Shown: piece by piece, positions 8,626 through 17,078 of the stretch | How the letters are laid out: the number at the start of each line of letters is the position of its first letter | How positions within the stretch are numbered: the stretch's first letter is position 1 | From: Bacteroidota bacterium | GTDB lineage: Bacteria > Bacteroidota > Bacteroidia > Bacteroidales > FEN-979 | NCBI GenBank assembly: GCA_026391795.1 | Contig: JAPLDI010000047.1 | Location: 16,045-80,044, forward strand | Direction of reading: 5' to 3' | Length of the DNA: 64,000 bases | The notes under the pieces: generated by a model | What the model was told of the DNA's origin: nothing | The model's input: the letters and a program-made list of their open reading frames with translations, nothing else | Databases searched by the model: none | Program-made: the position numbers and the translations under genes

Positions 8626-9198
8626 TCAGGGTACGATGGATTGGCAATCAGCCCAATTAGCCATCCGGCAAACCAGGATGTCGCCATGGCCTTTGTAGAA
8701 ATTCACATGGTTTGTAGCCGAGAAGCTGTAGTAGAGGCGATAGATCCCATCCGGGAAAAGGGTTGCATCGTCTAAAAATTCTCCTGTCTCAAAGTTGCCG
8801 GTCCATTTGATAGACTCGGTAATGAGGCGGTTGAAATTCTTATCCACGATTGCGGTTTTCAGTTTCATCCTTCCCGGTAACTGGAAATGCAGGAATAAAT
8901 TTCCAGTTGTCGGGTTTGGAAATGCGATAACTTCGCTGTGATAGGTGGAGGTGTCGATATAGGTTCCATCCAGGTTGACAGAGTCGGGGAAATTCAATAC
9001 AGCAGTTTCCTGGGATGTCCAGCTGGCATCGTATGACCAGTCACCGTCCTCTGTGCCCCACACGCCGAGGTGGTCGCCGAACCCGCTGGTCACAACAATT
9101 CCCCTGAAGACTTTCAGGGGAGAACCTGTGTTTTCTTTATCCTTGCTACAGGAGGCGAAAAAAATAAGTACCGAAACAAAAACGATTAACTTTTTCAT
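8626..9198 (-). CDS. Predicted lipoprotein with an internal T9SS-sorting-like module
   Basis: A 190-aa protein with an N-terminal lipoprotein signal, hydrophobic to FFASC with Cys at residue 17. Residues 30-95 form a domain with FRGIVVTSGFGDHLGVWG and FPDSVNLDGTYIDT that recurs in the degraded gene next door. Residues about 96-165 begin FPNPTTGNLFLHF and contain FPDGIYRLYY, the PNP.TG and GIY features of type A T9SS C-terminal sorting domains. Here the module is followed by about 25 more residues (with HVNFYKGHGDILVC), whereas a sorting domain should be at the very end. It may therefore be a structural beta module rather than a sorting signal. No function is recognised. The gene is 24 bp upstream of rmuC on the same strand. 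Confidence 0.75.
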   Translation of the reverse strand: MKKLIVFVSVLIFFASCSKDKENTGSPLKVFRGIVVTSGFGDHLGVWGTEDGDWSYDASWTSQETAVLNFPDSVNLDGTYIDTSTYHSEVIAFPNPTTGNLFLHFQLPGRMKLKTAIVDKNFNRLITESIKWTGNFETGEFLDDATLFPDGIYRLYYSFSATNHVNFYKGHGDILVCRMANWADCQSIVP

Positions 9199-9286
9199 AG
9201 TACCGGATGGCCTGGCATTTCTTTTTCAAAGATCGGGATTTTCGGGGATTGGTGATAAATTCTTTTGCATTTTTTGCTTTTTCACT

Positions 9287-9412
9287 TTATAACACTATGA
9301 TTCTGTTAACCTGCTCCCCGAGCATCTGTATTTTGCTCTCCCCAGCCAGCTTTTCAGCGTATCGGGTTGCTGCTTGGTGTTTTCCGGCTTCCAATTTATA
9401 ATTACCGTTCAT
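9287..9412 (-). CDS. Possible small ORF or gene remnant (41 aa)
   Basis: An ATG at 9412 opens a 41-codon frame ending TAA at 9287-9289. It reads NGNYKLEAGKHQAATRYAEK and then LAGESKIQML, an amphipathic helix rich in Ala, Glu and Lys with coding-like composition. It lies in the 339-bp stretch between the lipoprotein gene and the broken paralogue, in a different frame from both. It may be a short gene or the tail of a decayed one. I do not recognise it, and apart from this the stretch holds nothing clear. Confidence 0.25.
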   Translation of the reverse strand: MNGNYKLEAGKHQAATRYAEKLAGESKIQMLGEQVNRIIVL

Positions 9413-9537
9413 TCCGGAAACACTGTTCAACTTCAGCCAGATGAGAATCAATGCGAAATTTACTGCCCTCCAGAGACGAGATGAATAATTTCAATGATAA
9501 GTGCAAACTTGATTGTTGTTTTGCACTACGGGGAAAG

Positions 9538-9845
9538 TTATTGAACATATTTCTCGCAATACTGGATTCCGGGCCCGATGTTCCACACGGTGGTATCTTC
9601 AACAAATGTTCCATCCAGACTGACGGTATCCGGGAAGCTCTGGATTTCATTTTCAGAGGCAGACCATTTTGAATCCGTTCTCCAGTCACCGTCGTCGGTT
9701 CCCCAGGTTCCCATTTCCTGTCCGACCTCATTGATCACGACGATGCCTTTGAAATGGTGAGCCTGGGTCAAGCCTTGATTGTCCGTGTTTTTTTACAACC
9801 TGCAAGGAGTGTCAAAACACAAATGGCGATGCAAAGATGTTTCAT
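9538..9845 (-). pseudogene. Frameshifted paralogue of the adjacent lipoprotein
   Basis: An ATG at 9845 starts a lipoprotein signal ending LLAGCKK, which soon meets a TGA. Shifting frame at a run of seven T (plus strand, 9788-9794) gives a continuous match to residues 25-90 of the lipoprotein at 8626-9198: FKGIVVINE, MGTWGTDDGDW, SFPDTVSLDGTFVEDTTVW. One missing base in the homopolymer restores the join. After that the frame stops at 9538 without the PNPTTG module of its neighbour, so the gene is also shorter. It is either a tandem duplicate decaying by frameshift, a phase-variable homopolymer gene, or an assembly error in the run. Confidence 0.7.
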
Positions 9846-10360
9846 TAGTGGATTTTCTGATGGTTTCCAATTGATCTTCAAATGTCGTTTGTTGTTTTAG
9901 GTGGCAGGAGTACTTTTTTTCTGTACGGAAAAGGGTTGAACGTAGAACAACCCCCAAGAATTTGTCAGTTATCAATATCACGCGAATTAAGAAATGTTGA
10001 AAAATATTTCATGAAGTTATCAAAATTGAGGAATTGTTGTATTTTTACACTGTAAAGAACTTATCGAAAGTTGTTCCTTACAGCTACATAGTTAATTGGT
10101 TTACATGCGAGGTGCCGTTTTACATTGGCATTAAAATTTCTTAAGCCGGATTCCGGACTCTTTGGTATTTAGGGTTTGTATATTCGGATTGACCATAGGG
10201 CTATCGATATCTCAGGATGAGAAAGGGTCTACGGGTTGGAAGGGAGAAATAGGTCCCTGGTGGAAAGAACATAGGTGCAAATATTCATTGACCGTGAATA
10301 GATTTCCTTTCAGGAAAGAATGTGAGTTGATTTTTACGAATCTTAACAACAACCATTCTT
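9846..10360. other. 515-bp gap between broken lipoprotein gene and surface protein
   Basis: No credible gene; a short plus-strand frame here has no coding look and runs into the next gene out of frame. The gap holds a stem-loop at 10050-10083: CTGTAA pairs with TTACAG, and inside it AACTT pairs with AAGTT. Just upstream, TATTTTTA follows a TTG and could be a weak promoter. Nothing else is clear. Confidence 0.5.
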
Positions 10361-11857
10361 ATGAAAGTGAAATTAGTGTTTTTAACTGGCTTGATGCTGG
10401 TTCTGTTCTCTGCCCGATCAATGGGCCAAGTGGGAATCAACGACAATTCCAGCCTTCCCGATAATTCGGCAATGCTGGATGTGCATTCCTCCAGTAAGGG
10501 TATGCTGATACCCCGTGTTGCGCTTACTGGCAAAAATGATGTAACCACGATTTCATCTCCTGCAATGAGTTTGCTAATCTACAACACCGCCACTGCAGGT
10601 ACTCCACCCAACAGTGTAAAACCGGGTTTCTATTACTCAAACGGTTCCGGTTCCTGGATTTCATTAGCACTATCGCCGGGTACAACTGTTGGTGATATGT
10701 TGATCTGGGATGGGTCTCAATGGACGATTTTACCACCTGGAGGAAATGGAATGGTACTGGGAATGCGGGCTGGAGTTCCTACTTGGGGATTTTTTCCAGG
10801 CATCCCCGACCTGGTAACGACTGATCCGGGAAGTAACATATTGGCTTTTTCTGCCACAAGCGGAGGTACTTGCAGCGATGGTGGTGCACTCATTATTTCT
10901 AAAGGTGTATGCTGGAGCCTCTCTCCAAATCCTACAACTTCCGACAGCAAAACCAATGAAGGACCAGGAGAAGGTACTTTTACAAGCAGCCTGACCGGAT
11001 TGACATTTTCCACAACCTACCATGTGCGGGCTTATGCCACTAACAGCGTGGGAACAAGCTATGGGAGTGATATCACATTTACCACCCGGAACGGGGTTGC
11101 TTCTTTAACGACCATCGCTGCGACAAATGGTCCTGCTGGTTGGACAATCGTTGCTTCCAGCGGGGGTAATATTACAGACAACGGCGGAACTCAGATAACA
11201 GCAAGGGGTATATGCTGGAGCACTTCCCACAACCCGACAACTGCTAATAATAAAACAATAGATGGAAGTGGAAACGGAACATTCACAAGCAATCTCACCG
11301 CCCTGACTGCAAGTACAGTTTATTATGTTAGGGCGTATGCAACAAATGTACTGCTGACCACCTATGGCAATGAGATCACTTTCACATCATGGCCATTCGT
11401 TCTCGGTGACAGTTATGCCGGTGGACTAATTATTTATCTCGACGGAACTGGGATCCATGGATATGTATGTGCCACAACCGATCAGAGCACGGGAGCAGTT
11501 TGGGGTTGTTATGGTACCGACCTTGCGGGTGCTCAGGGAACAGCAGTTGGAACAGGGAACCAAAATACCCTTGATATTATTAACGGATGTGGCACAGCGG
11601 GAATTGCTGCCAGGTTATGCAGTGACCTGGTACTGAATGGATATGACGATTGGTTTTTGCCATCAAAAGCTGAGATCGAGTTAATGTATACATTAAGTAC
11701 GCACAGTCTGGGAGGATTTTCATCTGTATACTATTGGACTTCCAGCGAGTATGACTTCACATACGGAACCAGGAGGGGCTTCTGGTCTGGTGGCGAATAT
11801 TACGCCTACATCAGTAAAAATAATGCATATTATGTGCGTGCTATGCGAGCGTTTTAA
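10361..11857 (+). CDS. Secreted surface protein with two FN3-like repeats and a C-terminal DUF1566/Lcl-like domain
   Basis: A 498-aa protein with a Sec signal peptide ending near residue 22. Residues 23-55 carry SSLPDNSAMLDVHSSSKGML, an N-terminal module also seen in the protein at 46382-48496. Two ~85-residue repeats follow (about 148-240 and 245-340). Each has G(V/I)CWS, a NPTT..(S/N).KT stretch, then GTFTS and YYVRAYATN, as in FN3-like beta domains. The C-terminal ~150 residues begin DSYAGGLIIYLDGTGIHGY and contain DDWFLPSKAEIELMY, YYWTSSEY and YYVRAMR, the layout of DUF1566/Lcl C-lectin-like domains. No T9SS signal is visible. An adhesin-like or cell-surface role is likely. A strong terminator follows at 11916. 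Confidence 0.8.
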   Translation: MKVKLVFLTGLMLVLFSARSMGQVGINDNSSLPDNSAMLDVHSSSKGMLIPRVALTGKNDVTTISSPAMSLLIYNTATAGTPPNSVKPGFYYSNGSGSWISLALSPGTTVGDMLIWDGSQWTILPPGGNGMVLGMRAGVPTWGFFPGIPDLVTTDPGSNILAFSATSGGTCSDGGALIISKGVCWSLSPNPTTSDSKTNEGPGEGTFTSSLTGLTFSTTYHVRAYATNSVGTSYGSDITFTTRNGVASLTTIAATNGPAGWTIVASSGGNITDNGGTQITARGICWSTSHNPTTANNKTIDGSGNGTFTSNLTALTASTVYYVRAYATNVLLTTYGNEITFTSWPFVLGDSYAGGLIIYLDGTGIHGYVCATTDQSTGAVWGCYGTDLAGAQGTAVGTGNQNTLDIINGCGTAGIAARLCSDLVLNGYDDWFLPSKAEIELMYTLSTHSLGGFSSVYYWTSSEYDFTYGTRRGFWSGGEYYAYISKNNAYYVRAMRAF

Positions 11858-11915
11858 CAATTTTCCTGTTTCCCGAGTCTGCTGATTCACTTTCTAAACA
11901 TGTGAAACTGGAATT

Positions 11916-11948
11916 AAACACCCAGATTTTTGATGGGTGTTTTTTTTT
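11916..11948 (+). terminator. Rho-independent terminator after the surface protein gene
   Basis: AAACACCCA (11916-11924) pairs with TGGGTGTTT (11934-11942) around a short AT-rich loop and runs into eight T. It lies 59 bp after the stop codon at 11857 and is the clearest intrinsic terminator in the window. Confidence 0.9.
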
Positions 11949-12036
11949 ACAACATGATCATCATGGAATTCTGAATATAGGGATGAAAGTTTCAACAAAT
12001 AATGTGACCTTTACATTATTATTTACCTGCTATTTA

Positions 12037-12071
12037 TTTTTCATTTTTAATTCTTCATTTTTTATTCTTTA
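12037..12071. repeat. 7-bp tandem tract (TTYTTYA) abutting a start codon
   Basis: TTTTTCA, TTTTTAA, TTCTTCA, TTTTTTA, TTCTTTA in direct succession. The last A is the A of the ATG of the phosphodiesterase at 12071, so this tract also forms the translation initiation region. Confidence 0.75.
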
Positions 12072-12565
12072 TGACCCGGATCGGCATTCTCTCAGATACT
12101 CATTCGTTCATACACCCCAGGGTTTATGAGTTTTTTAAGGATTGTGATGAAATCTGGCATGCAGGCGATATCGGGAATCACCAGTCGGCAGAAGAACTGC
12201 TTAAGTTCAAACCATTGCGTGCCGTTTATGGCAATATCGATGGCGGTGAACTTAGGAAGATGTTCCCCATTGAACTTGTCTTCAATGTTGAAAAAGTGAA
12301 AGTGGTGATGACACACATTGGCGGATACCCGGGACGGTATGAAAAAACAGCAAGGGAACTGATCATCAGAGAAAAACCCCGGTTATTTGTCACCGGCCAT
12401 TCCCATATCCTGAAGGTGATGTTCGATAAAAAACACCAGTTGCTCTTTATCAATCCCGGTGCAGGAGGGAAATATGGTTTTCATAAATCCATCACAATGA
12501 TTAGATTTGTGGTGGATGGCGATCAGATGAAAGATCTCGAGGTCCTGGATATTCCAAGAAACTGA
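12071..12565 (+). CDS. YfcE/MJ0936-type metallophosphoesterase
   Basis: A 164-aa cytosolic protein with the full binuclear metal set of calcineurin-like phosphodiesterases: SDTH at residues 8-11, AGDIGN near 32-37, YGNID near 54-58, a lone His in THIGG near 80 and GHSH near 114-117. Small members of this family such as E. coli YfcE cleave phosphodiesters in vitro; the natural substrate is unknown. Its length matches the family. The ATG at 12071 directly follows a T-rich heptamer tract. The AddB-like gene follows after 63 bp containing another such tract. Confidence 0.9.
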   Translation: MTRIGILSDTHSFIHPRVYEFFKDCDEIWHAGDIGNHQSAEELLKFKPLRAVYGNIDGGELRKMFPIELVFNVEKVKVVMTHIGGYPGRYEKTARELIIREKPRLFVTGHSHILKVMFDKKHQLLFINPGAGGKYGFHKSITMIRFVVDGDQMKDLEVLDIPRN

Positions 12566-12573
12566 GAAGGCGG

Positions 12574-12622
12574 GAACATTGAACAACGAACAACGATTAG
12601 CGAATACCTAATACCCAATACC
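12574..12622. repeat. Seven tandem degenerate heptamers
   Basis: GAACATT, GAACAAC, GAACAAC, GATTAGC, GAATACC, TAATACC and CAATACC run without gap, drifting from a GAACAAC type to an NAATACC type while keeping the 7-bp phase. The tract ends six bases before the AddB-like start codon at 12629. Confidence 0.85.
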
Positions 12623-12628
12623 CCTTAA

Positions 12629-15520
12629 ATGACGAATTTTCTTGAGAAAACGGCAAACCATCTTTACAAGACATACGGCGAAAAGATCTCCGATCTCTGC
12701 ATTGTGGTTCCCAACCGCCGGGCGGGGCTTTTTCTTCAGAAATATCTTGGAAATACTGTTGGGAAAACGATCTGGTCACCGGCCATTTTTTCCATCGAGG
12801 ATTTTCTTGTCAACCTTTCCGGACTTCGCATTTGCGATCCCACGCAGGTTCTGTTTGAATTGTATGAGATCCACAAAAAACAGGAAGGGAAAAATGCCCA
12901 ACCCTTCGACGAATTCACCAGTTGGGCGCAGCAGTTGCTCGGCGATTTCAACGAGATTGACAGCTACCTGGTGGATGCCAAGGAACTTTTCAGCTTCCTG
13001 AATGAAGCCAAAGCGCTTTCGGTCTGGAATCTCGACAACCAGCCTCTCACAGATTTTGAAAAGAAGTACCTGCGGTTTTTCAATTCTCTTTACACCTATC
13101 ATGAACAGCTGGGTTCCCGGCTGCTTGCCTCCAACCTTGCTTATCCCGGACTTCTCTTCCGCAAGACGGCAGAACAGATCGGGAAACTTCAGGAAAAGAT
13201 TGCCTGGGAGAAAATTATCTTTGCCGGGTTTAATGCCCTGACAAAAGCTGAGGAGAATATCATCGACACCCTGGTCTCCCTCGGTAAAACGGAAATGCTC
13301 TGGGATGCTGATTCATACTACCTGGAGGATGAAAAACAGGAAGCCGGGTTCTTCCTCAGGATGTGGAAACGGAAATGGAAGAATCAGCCCTTCAACTGGA
13401 TTGAAAAAGATTTTGCTACATCGTCGGTAAAAATTAAGATCATCGGGGTCCCATATCATGTGGGACAGGCAAAACTCTGCGGAGAACTGTTGACCGGTCA
13501 GATGCTGAATGAGCACCCGGTTGAGAGTACTGCTGTGGTGATGATGGATGAACAGCTCATTCTTCCTGTATTAAACTCGCTTCCACCCACCGTGAAGGAT
13601 CTTAACATCACCATGGGACTACCCCTGCGACAAACTCCGGTTTATGATCTCTTCGACACGATCTTCAGGATGCACGAGAATATCTCCCGTTTCGAAAAAC
13701 AAGGATCTGCAGGAACTGAAAAATTTTATTACCGCGACATCCTGAAGGTGCTTCAGCATCCCTATGCGTCGCGGATGGCGGGGAAATTGCTGAAGGGAAA
13801 CGCCTTCATCCTCGAAGAGCTTGTTTCTGACATACGTTCCGGGAACCGCGTTTTTCTGGGGAAAGAGGAGCTGATCCGGTCGGGGACAGGAATCTTTTCC
13901 GGGAGCCTTGGTTTCCTGGAACCGGTTTTCGACTCGTGGCAGGACCCTGCCAGAACCATTGAATGCCTCAGAAAAGTCATCGCGAATCTGCGTGATGGAT
14001 TTATTTCCGGAAATAATGAAAAAGAGTCACGATCTGTTCAAATTGAAGTTGAATTCCTGTATGCCTTTTCCAGGATCATCTTTCGCCTCTCAACCCTCTT
14101 TGAAAAATACGATGCCATAAAGAATCTGAAGGTATTTCATTCCCTTTTCAACCAGCTTGCCGGGTTTACCTCCCTGCCATTCTATGGTGAACCTCTGCGT
14201 GGGCTGCAGATGATGGGAATGCTGGAAACACGTACCCTCGATTTTGACAACCTGATCCTTCTCTCTGTAAATGAAGACCTGATTCCCAGTGGAAAAACTA
14301 ACCAGTCGTTCATTCCCTTCGATATCCGCCGTCATTTTCGCCTTCCGACCTATCAGCATAAAAATGCAATCTATGCATATCATTTTTACCGCCTGATCCA
14401 GAGGGCAAAACAGGTATACATGCTTTATAATACCGAGAGTGATGAGATGGGTGGCGGCGAAAAAAGCAGGTTTATCACACAGATTCTTCAGGAATTAAGG
14501 AAATACAATCCTGCTATTACCATTGAGGAAGAAATCCTTGTGACTTCACCCCTGAAAGCCTCATTCATGCCGGAGATCGTGATTCCAAAGAACGGTGAAG
14601 TTGCAGAGATGCTCCGGAAAAAAGCTGAAACGGGATTTTCCCCGACCTCTCTGAACAACTATATTCAGTGCACCCTGAAGTTCTATATGCAGGAACTCCT
14701 TGGAATCCGGGAAGAGAAGGAGGTGGAAGAAACCATCGATTCACAGGTGCTTGGTCTTGCAATCCATGAAACCCTTGAGAAACTCTACCAGCCATTCAAG
14801 GAGATTGTATTGACGGAAGATGCCATCGGACAGATGCTTTCTCTTTACCTGCCGACGCTCGATAAAGCATTTCAAAAGAAATTCAAAGGATCCGATGTGG
14901 CCTACGGCAAGAACCTGCTGCTGGTAAAAGTTGCCGGAATTCTTGTCCGGAAATTTCTTGAGAAAGAGAAAGAATTGCTTGCAGATCTCAGGAATGACGG
15001 AAAAGATATCATTGTTTCCTTCCTGGAGAAACCGGTAGCTGCAAAAATCGATATTGCAATCGGTGATCAGTCCCTGGAAGTGAAAATCAAGGGATTTATC
15101 GACCGGATCGATAAAATCGGGGAGGAGTGGAGGATCATCGATTATAAAACCGGCAGTGTCTCGCCATCATCACTGAAGTTTGAAGACTGGAAAAGGCTCA
15201 GGGAGGATTCCGACCTTTCAAAAATTGTTCAGCTTTATATGTATGCACTTCTGTTCCGGAAAGGCAGAAATGAAAAACCGGTAAAGATCAGGGCAGGAAT
15301 CCTGTCCCTGAAAAATCTGAATGAGGGATTTATGCAGGTCCCGTCGCTTGTCTCAACAGAAAAAAATGACACTCTGATCAGGGATGATGATCTTTCTGCA
15401 TTTGAAAGGATCCTGAAAGATATACTTGCTGAGGTTTACGATCTTTCCATTCCGTTCCGGCAGACAGAAGATGTTAAACGATGCCAGTATTGCGATTTCG
15501 TCAATCTTTGCGACCGTTGA
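12629..15520 (+). CDS. AddB-like PD-(D/E)XK nuclease/inactivated helicase
   Basis: A 963-aa protein. The N-terminal two thirds looks like an inactivated UvrD-type helicase fold: VVPNRRAGLFLQKYL stands where a Walker A would be, and the later QKNAIYAYHFYRLIQRAKQVY resembles AddB. The C-terminal domain is a RecB-type nuclease with SPTSLNNYIQC, a conserved His in AIHETLEKL and the catalytic WRIIDYKTG. Cys681, Cys952, Cys955 and Cys961 have the spacing of the AddB iron-sulfur staple. In AddAB it would resect double-strand breaks with AddA. No AddA is nearby, so its partner is elsewhere or it works alone. Its last 20 bp overlap the convergent Memo gene. Confidence 0.85.
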   Translation: MTNFLEKTANHLYKTYGEKISDLCIVVPNRRAGLFLQKYLGNTVGKTIWSPAIFSIEDFLVNLSGLRICDPTQVLFELYEIHKKQEGKNAQPFDEFTSWAQQLLGDFNEIDSYLVDAKELFSFLNEAKALSVWNLDNQPLTDFEKKYLRFFNSLYTYHEQLGSRLLASNLAYPGLLFRKTAEQIGKLQEKIAWEKIIFAGFNALTKAEENIIDTLVSLGKTEMLWDADSYYLEDEKQEAGFFLRMWKRKWKNQPFNWIEKDFATSSVKIKIIGVPYHVGQAKLCGELLTGQMLNEHPVESTAVVMMDEQLILPVLNSLPPTVKDLNITMGLPLRQTPVYDLFDTIFRMHENISRFEKQGSAGTEKFYYRDILKVLQHPYASRMAGKLLKGNAFILEELVSDIRSGNRVFLGKEELIRSGTGIFSGSLGFLEPVFDSWQDPARTIECLRKVIANLRDGFISGNNEKESRSVQIEVEFLYAFSRIIFRLSTLFEKYDAIKNLKVFHSLFNQLAGFTSLPFYGEPLRGLQMMGMLETRTLDFDNLILLSVNEDLIPSGKTNQSFIPFDIRRHFRLPTYQHKNAIYAYHFYRLIQRAKQVYMLYNTESDEMGGGEKSRFITQILQELRKYNPAITIEEEILVTSPLKASFMPEIVIPKNGEVAEMLRKKAETGFSPTSLNNYIQCTLKFYMQELLGIREEKEVEETIDSQVLGLAIHETLEKLYQPFKEIVLTEDAIGQMLSLYLPTLDKAFQKKFKGSDVAYGKNLLLVKVAGILVRKFLEKEKELLADLRNDGKDIIVSFLEKPVAAKIDIAIGDQSLEVKIKGFIDRIDKIGEEWRIIDYKTGSVSPSSLKFEDWKRLREDSDLSKIVQLYMYALLFRKGRNEKPVKIRAGILSLKNLNEGFMQVPSLVSTEKNDTLIRDDDLSAFERILKDILAEVYDLSIPFRQTEDVKRCQYCDFVNLCDR

Positions 15521-17039
15521 TATCCTCCTCTGAGAAAACAACCGCTTCATAAATATAAATATCCGCACCCTTCCAGCCGTTCCAATCAAGTCCGGCTTTA
15601 TCGCGTGCACAATGCCCCAGGAATTCCTCTTTGTTCCAGCCTGTTTCGGTGGCTACCTGCGGAAGGAATGTCCCGGAACTGTATCCTTTTTTAATATAAA
15701 TTCCGTGTTTTCCCAGGATGATCTCATCAATAGAGCTGATCTTTTTCATAGGTGAAAGAACAGAAATCTCAATCGAGATCTTGTTGATCTCCCCGGGATC
15801 GACCGGGGAGAAACGATTGTCCTGAGTGGAAGAAGCGATGGCCATTTGTTGCACAACCTGGTAGAGCGGTTCTTCTGCGGTAAAACGGCCAATGCATCCC
15901 CGCAGGGAACCCCCTTCCTTCAGGGTGACGAAGGCCCCGGAAGAGGTTCTCAGTATTTCAGAGAAGCCTGACGGATCAATGGATGGGGTTTTATTGCTAC
16001 GGATATATTGTTCGATCGTGGTCCGGGCGATCTTTAAAAGTTCTTTTTTATCTTTCTTGCTGAGATTAAATCCGGGGGAAGGAGCAGGAGGCGCAACTGT
16101 TTTTGCGGCAATGATTGACCAGTACCCGACAACCTGGCTTTTGTCCTTGTATTTTGAGTCACCGGAGTTCTGATAGTGAACCGCTTTCATCGTTACGGCC
16201 GGATCATTCTCAGTCATATACAGAAGTGTAAGAACTGAAGTCCATCCGCACAAACTGGTAGCCAGGTTCGGCACATTTTTTTCATCATTCTCCTTCAGGA
16301 CCTTGAGCAGGTTGTCAGGCTGGTTGGTCAGAATGGCATCACAGGTGCTCTTATCAACAGTCAGGGCGTCGTTGTAGGGCGGATAGTGTGAGAAATCGCT
16401 GCTGATTACAAAAAGATTGTTCCCGCCGAGGTAAGGTTTCAGGGCTTTTGCGATCTTCCTGCACGACTCGGCCGATTGTGTTCCGAGAACAATGGGGACC
16501 AGGTTAAAACTGTTCTTCAGATAATACTGCAGGAACGGAAGCTGCACCTCGATGCTGTGTTCCTTCCGATCGGCTTCAGGGTTGTAGGAGAAAACCGCAT
16601 TCTCCCTGATCAGCTTATTCGCAAGGTCAACATTTACCTTTACTTTTCCAAGCGGCGTCTGATAGTCGCCAATGTTGTAGATGGATGCCCCCATGAAGGA
16701 TACATGATGGCTTGATCCGATGATGAATATATTGTCATATTGTTTGTCGGGACTCAGCTGGTTGTAACTGCTGGCGGCCACCGTCCCGGAGAACACATAT
16801 CCGGCATGCGGGCAGATGACCGCGATGACAGTTTTTCTTAGTGCCGGAGGTTTTGCATCTGAGAACAGCTCTCCGAGCAGCGTCCTGAGCTCTGCAGGAT
16901 CGGAGGGATAAAAACTGCCTGCAACGGCCATCGGCCTGTCGACAGATTCCCGGGTGGTTTTCTGGTCTTGCGAGCGGCATCCCGGTGTGACAAAGAAGAA
17001 GAGGAATAACAGCCAGAACCAGGAATGAGACTTCTGCAT
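15501..17039 (-). CDS. amrB: Exported Memo-AMMECR1 fusion (AmmeMemoRadiSam proteins B and A)
   Basis: A 512-aa protein. The ATG at 17039 is preferred over an upstream TTG at 17069, because that codon lies inside the -7 promoter box. Residues 1-21 form a signal peptide ending VTPGC, probably a lipoprotein signal although the lipobox is imperfect. Residues 35-310 are a Memo domain with the expected metal ligands His78 (HAGYVFSG), His111/112 (GSSHH) and Cys264 (LCGW). Residues 330-505 are an AMMECR1 domain with its hallmark LRGCIG at 379-384. The two are usually separate cytosolic proteins; here they are joined and predicted to be outside the inner membrane. The biochemical function is unknown. 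The partner radical SAM enzyme is at 19275. Confidence 0.88.
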   Translation of the reverse strand: MQKSHSWFWLLFLFFFVTPGCRSQDQKTTRESVDRPMAVAGSFYPSDPAELRTLLGELFSDAKPPALRKTVIAVICPHAGYVFSGTVAASSYNQLSPDKQYDNIFIIGSSHHVSFMGASIYNIGDYQTPLGKVKVNVDLANKLIRENAVFSYNPEADRKEHSIEVQLPFLQYYLKNSFNLVPIVLGTQSAESCRKIAKALKPYLGGNNLFVISSDFSHYPPYNDALTVDKSTCDAILTNQPDNLLKVLKENDEKNVPNLATSLCGWTSVLTLLYMTENDPAVTMKAVHYQNSGDSKYKDKSQVVGYWSIIAAKTVAPPAPSPGFNLSKKDKKELLKIARTTIEQYIRSNKTPSIDPSGFSEILRTSSGAFVTLKEGGSLRGCIGRFTAEEPLYQVVQQMAIASSTQDNRFSPVDPGEINKISIEISVLSPMKKISSIDEIILGKHGIYIKKGYSSGTFLPQVATETGWNKEEFLGHCARDKAGLDWNGWKGADIYIYEAVVFSEEDINGRKD

Positions 17040-17066
17040 ATTTTTTCTAAATTTGGTACTTCTCAA

Positions 17067-17074
17067 CAAAGTTA
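17067..17074 (-). promoter_or_regulatory. -7 promoter element for the Memo-AMMECR1 gene
   Basis: Minus-strand TAACTTTG matches TAnnTTTG. Transcription would begin near 17060, giving a leader of about 20 nt to the ATG at 17039 and ruling out the TTG at 17069 as start. Confidence 0.6.
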
Positions 17075-17078
17075 ATGC

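Noticed and set aside
12574..12622. Heptamer tracts as CRISPR arrays
   Set aside because: Units are 7 bp with no spacers and no cas genes are present.
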